64,000 bases of DNA, taken from Arabidopsis thaliana. Its lineage: Eukaryota > Streptophyta > Magnoliopsida > Brassicales > Brassicaceae. Positions 63,451 through 64,000 of the stretch are shown here, one piece after another. Location of the stretch: positions 5,084,101-5,148,100 of the forward strand of contig NC_003074.8 of the NCBI RefSeq assembly GCF_000001735.4. The letters run 5' to 3'. Made by a program: the position numbers and the translations under genes. Under the pieces are notes generated by a model that was not told the origin of the DNA, made no database searches, and saw only the letters and a program-made list of their open reading frames with translations. Each line of letters opens with the position of its first letter. Position 1 is the first letter of the stretch.

Positions 63451-64000
63451 CTACATCTCCGGCGATAATCTCGGAGAAGTCACCGGGAACAGAGGCAGAA
63501 GCTGCGGCTCAGAATCTCTCGGAGTTGAAATCGGAGACCGGTGCAGGTAATAACCCTTGTCTGCGATACCTCTCTCTTCCTCCGATAATGGCGACATCTT
63601 GTCGAAAGGATCGCCTTCGTTTCCGTTGGTTCCCTGCTTTAACGGCGTCACGGGACTGTTAAGTGCAAGCTTGGGGAAATCAAGACAGCTAGGCGACAAA
63701 ATCTCCTGATTTCTCGGCGAGAATCTTGGACTTCCGGCGCCACCACCACCGATCATGAGTGTATTAATCATGAGACTGTTCTTGAGGTTGTTGTTAAATC
63801 CGCCGTGTGATCTTCTCTCGTAAAGTTTGTTACCAGAATGTTTCTTCGGTTGTGCGGTTTTGATCGGTGGAATCACAAAATTACCCTTGCCGGAAGGAGT
63901 CGTCGGAGGACGCGGAGAGTCTGGAGATCTTGGGGAGGAGCTTCCGGTGAGCATCTGAACGACTTGTTTGAAAGAAGAAGAGTCAGCTTGAACAAAAGTT
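63451..64000 (-). CDS. VQ-motif protein, C-terminal part (partial, start outside window)
   Basis: The frame is open to the right edge, so only the last ~182 residues are seen and the start is outside the window. The VQ motif is visible across 63940-63990 (FKQVVQMLTG), preceded by TFVQADSSS. Downstream are many Ser-Pro and Thr-Pro dipeptides (SSPRSPDSPRPPTTPSG, SPRFSPRNQEILSPS, MSPLSEEERG, LFPVTSPRLSPEM), the pattern of MAP-kinase-phosphorylated VQ proteins. There is no intron in the visible part. Family knowledge: VQ proteins bind WRKY factors through the FxxxVQxLTG core and tune defence or stress transcription. From memory this locus is At3g15300 (VQ19). Confidence 0.93.
   Translation of the reverse strand, partial: TFVQADSSSFKQVVQMLTGSSSPRSPDSPRPPTTPSGKGNFVIPPIKTAQPKKHSGNKLYERRSHGGFNNNLKNSLMINTLMIGGGGAGSPRFSPRNQEILSPSCLDFPKLALNSPVTPLKQGTNGNEGDPFDKMSPLSEEERGIADKGYYLHRSPISTPRDSEPQLLPLFPVTSPRLSPEM

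Overview
This is a stretch of nuclear euchromatin from a Brassicaceae plant, almost certainly Arabidopsis thaliana chromosome 3. I recognise CUC1 (NAC), ERF4, SPL5, HPY2/MMS21, ERL1, plastid RPS20 and a hydroxybutyryl-CoA dehydrogenase in the order I remember for the At3g15110 to At3g15300 interval. Locus numbers and literature names are from memory, not from a search. The DNA is AT-rich between genes. Genes carry short GT-AG introns, intergenic spacers are compact, and transposon content is very low. I rebuilt exon boundaries by hand from splice signals and frame continuity, so coordinates are CDS spans without UTRs.

Layout. At 0-20 kb, six minus-strand genes: a DUF3082-like plastid membrane protein, an uncharacterised basic protein, a large AAA-ATPase with an extended PHD finger (ATAD2/BRAT1-partner type), a DYW-class PPR protein, an ERI1-like 3'-5' exonuclease (ERL1) and the SUMO E3 ligase HPY2. 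At 20-33 kb, four plus-strand genes: an AP-5 zeta-like subunit, CUC1 with its miR164 site, a PSMD5-like proteasome chaperone and plastid ribosomal protein S20. At 33-43 kb: a P-class PPR gene (minus), ERF4 (plus), and a 4.8-kb gene-poor stretch. At 43-56 kb: a 20-exon MST/GCK-type kinase (minus), a bHLH-MYC N-domain-only protein (plus), a small MAKR/BKI1-like protein (minus), a 665-bp hAT-type MITE with a perfect 8-bp target duplication, and a PP2C (plus). At 56-64 kb: SPL5 with a 3'UTR miR156 site (minus), a mitochondrial LEA-like protein (minus), divergent from the dehydrogenase (plus, one GC-AG intron), and the C-terminal part of a VQ protein running off the right edge (minus).

The genes are independent single-gene units, not an operon or cluster. 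Loose themes are development (CUC1, SPL5, HPY2), organelle gene expression (ERL1, RPS20, two PPR genes) and stress or signalling (ERF4, PP2C, VQ, LEA, kinase). I found no undescribed multi-gene system. The less ordinary parts are structural: a decayed direct duplication of the ERL1 3' end on the far side of the DYW-PPR gene, an F-box-associated-domain pseudogene beside it, the MITE, several local direct repeats in promoters and introns, and in-frame 63-bp and 48-bp repeats in the AAA-ATPase gene.
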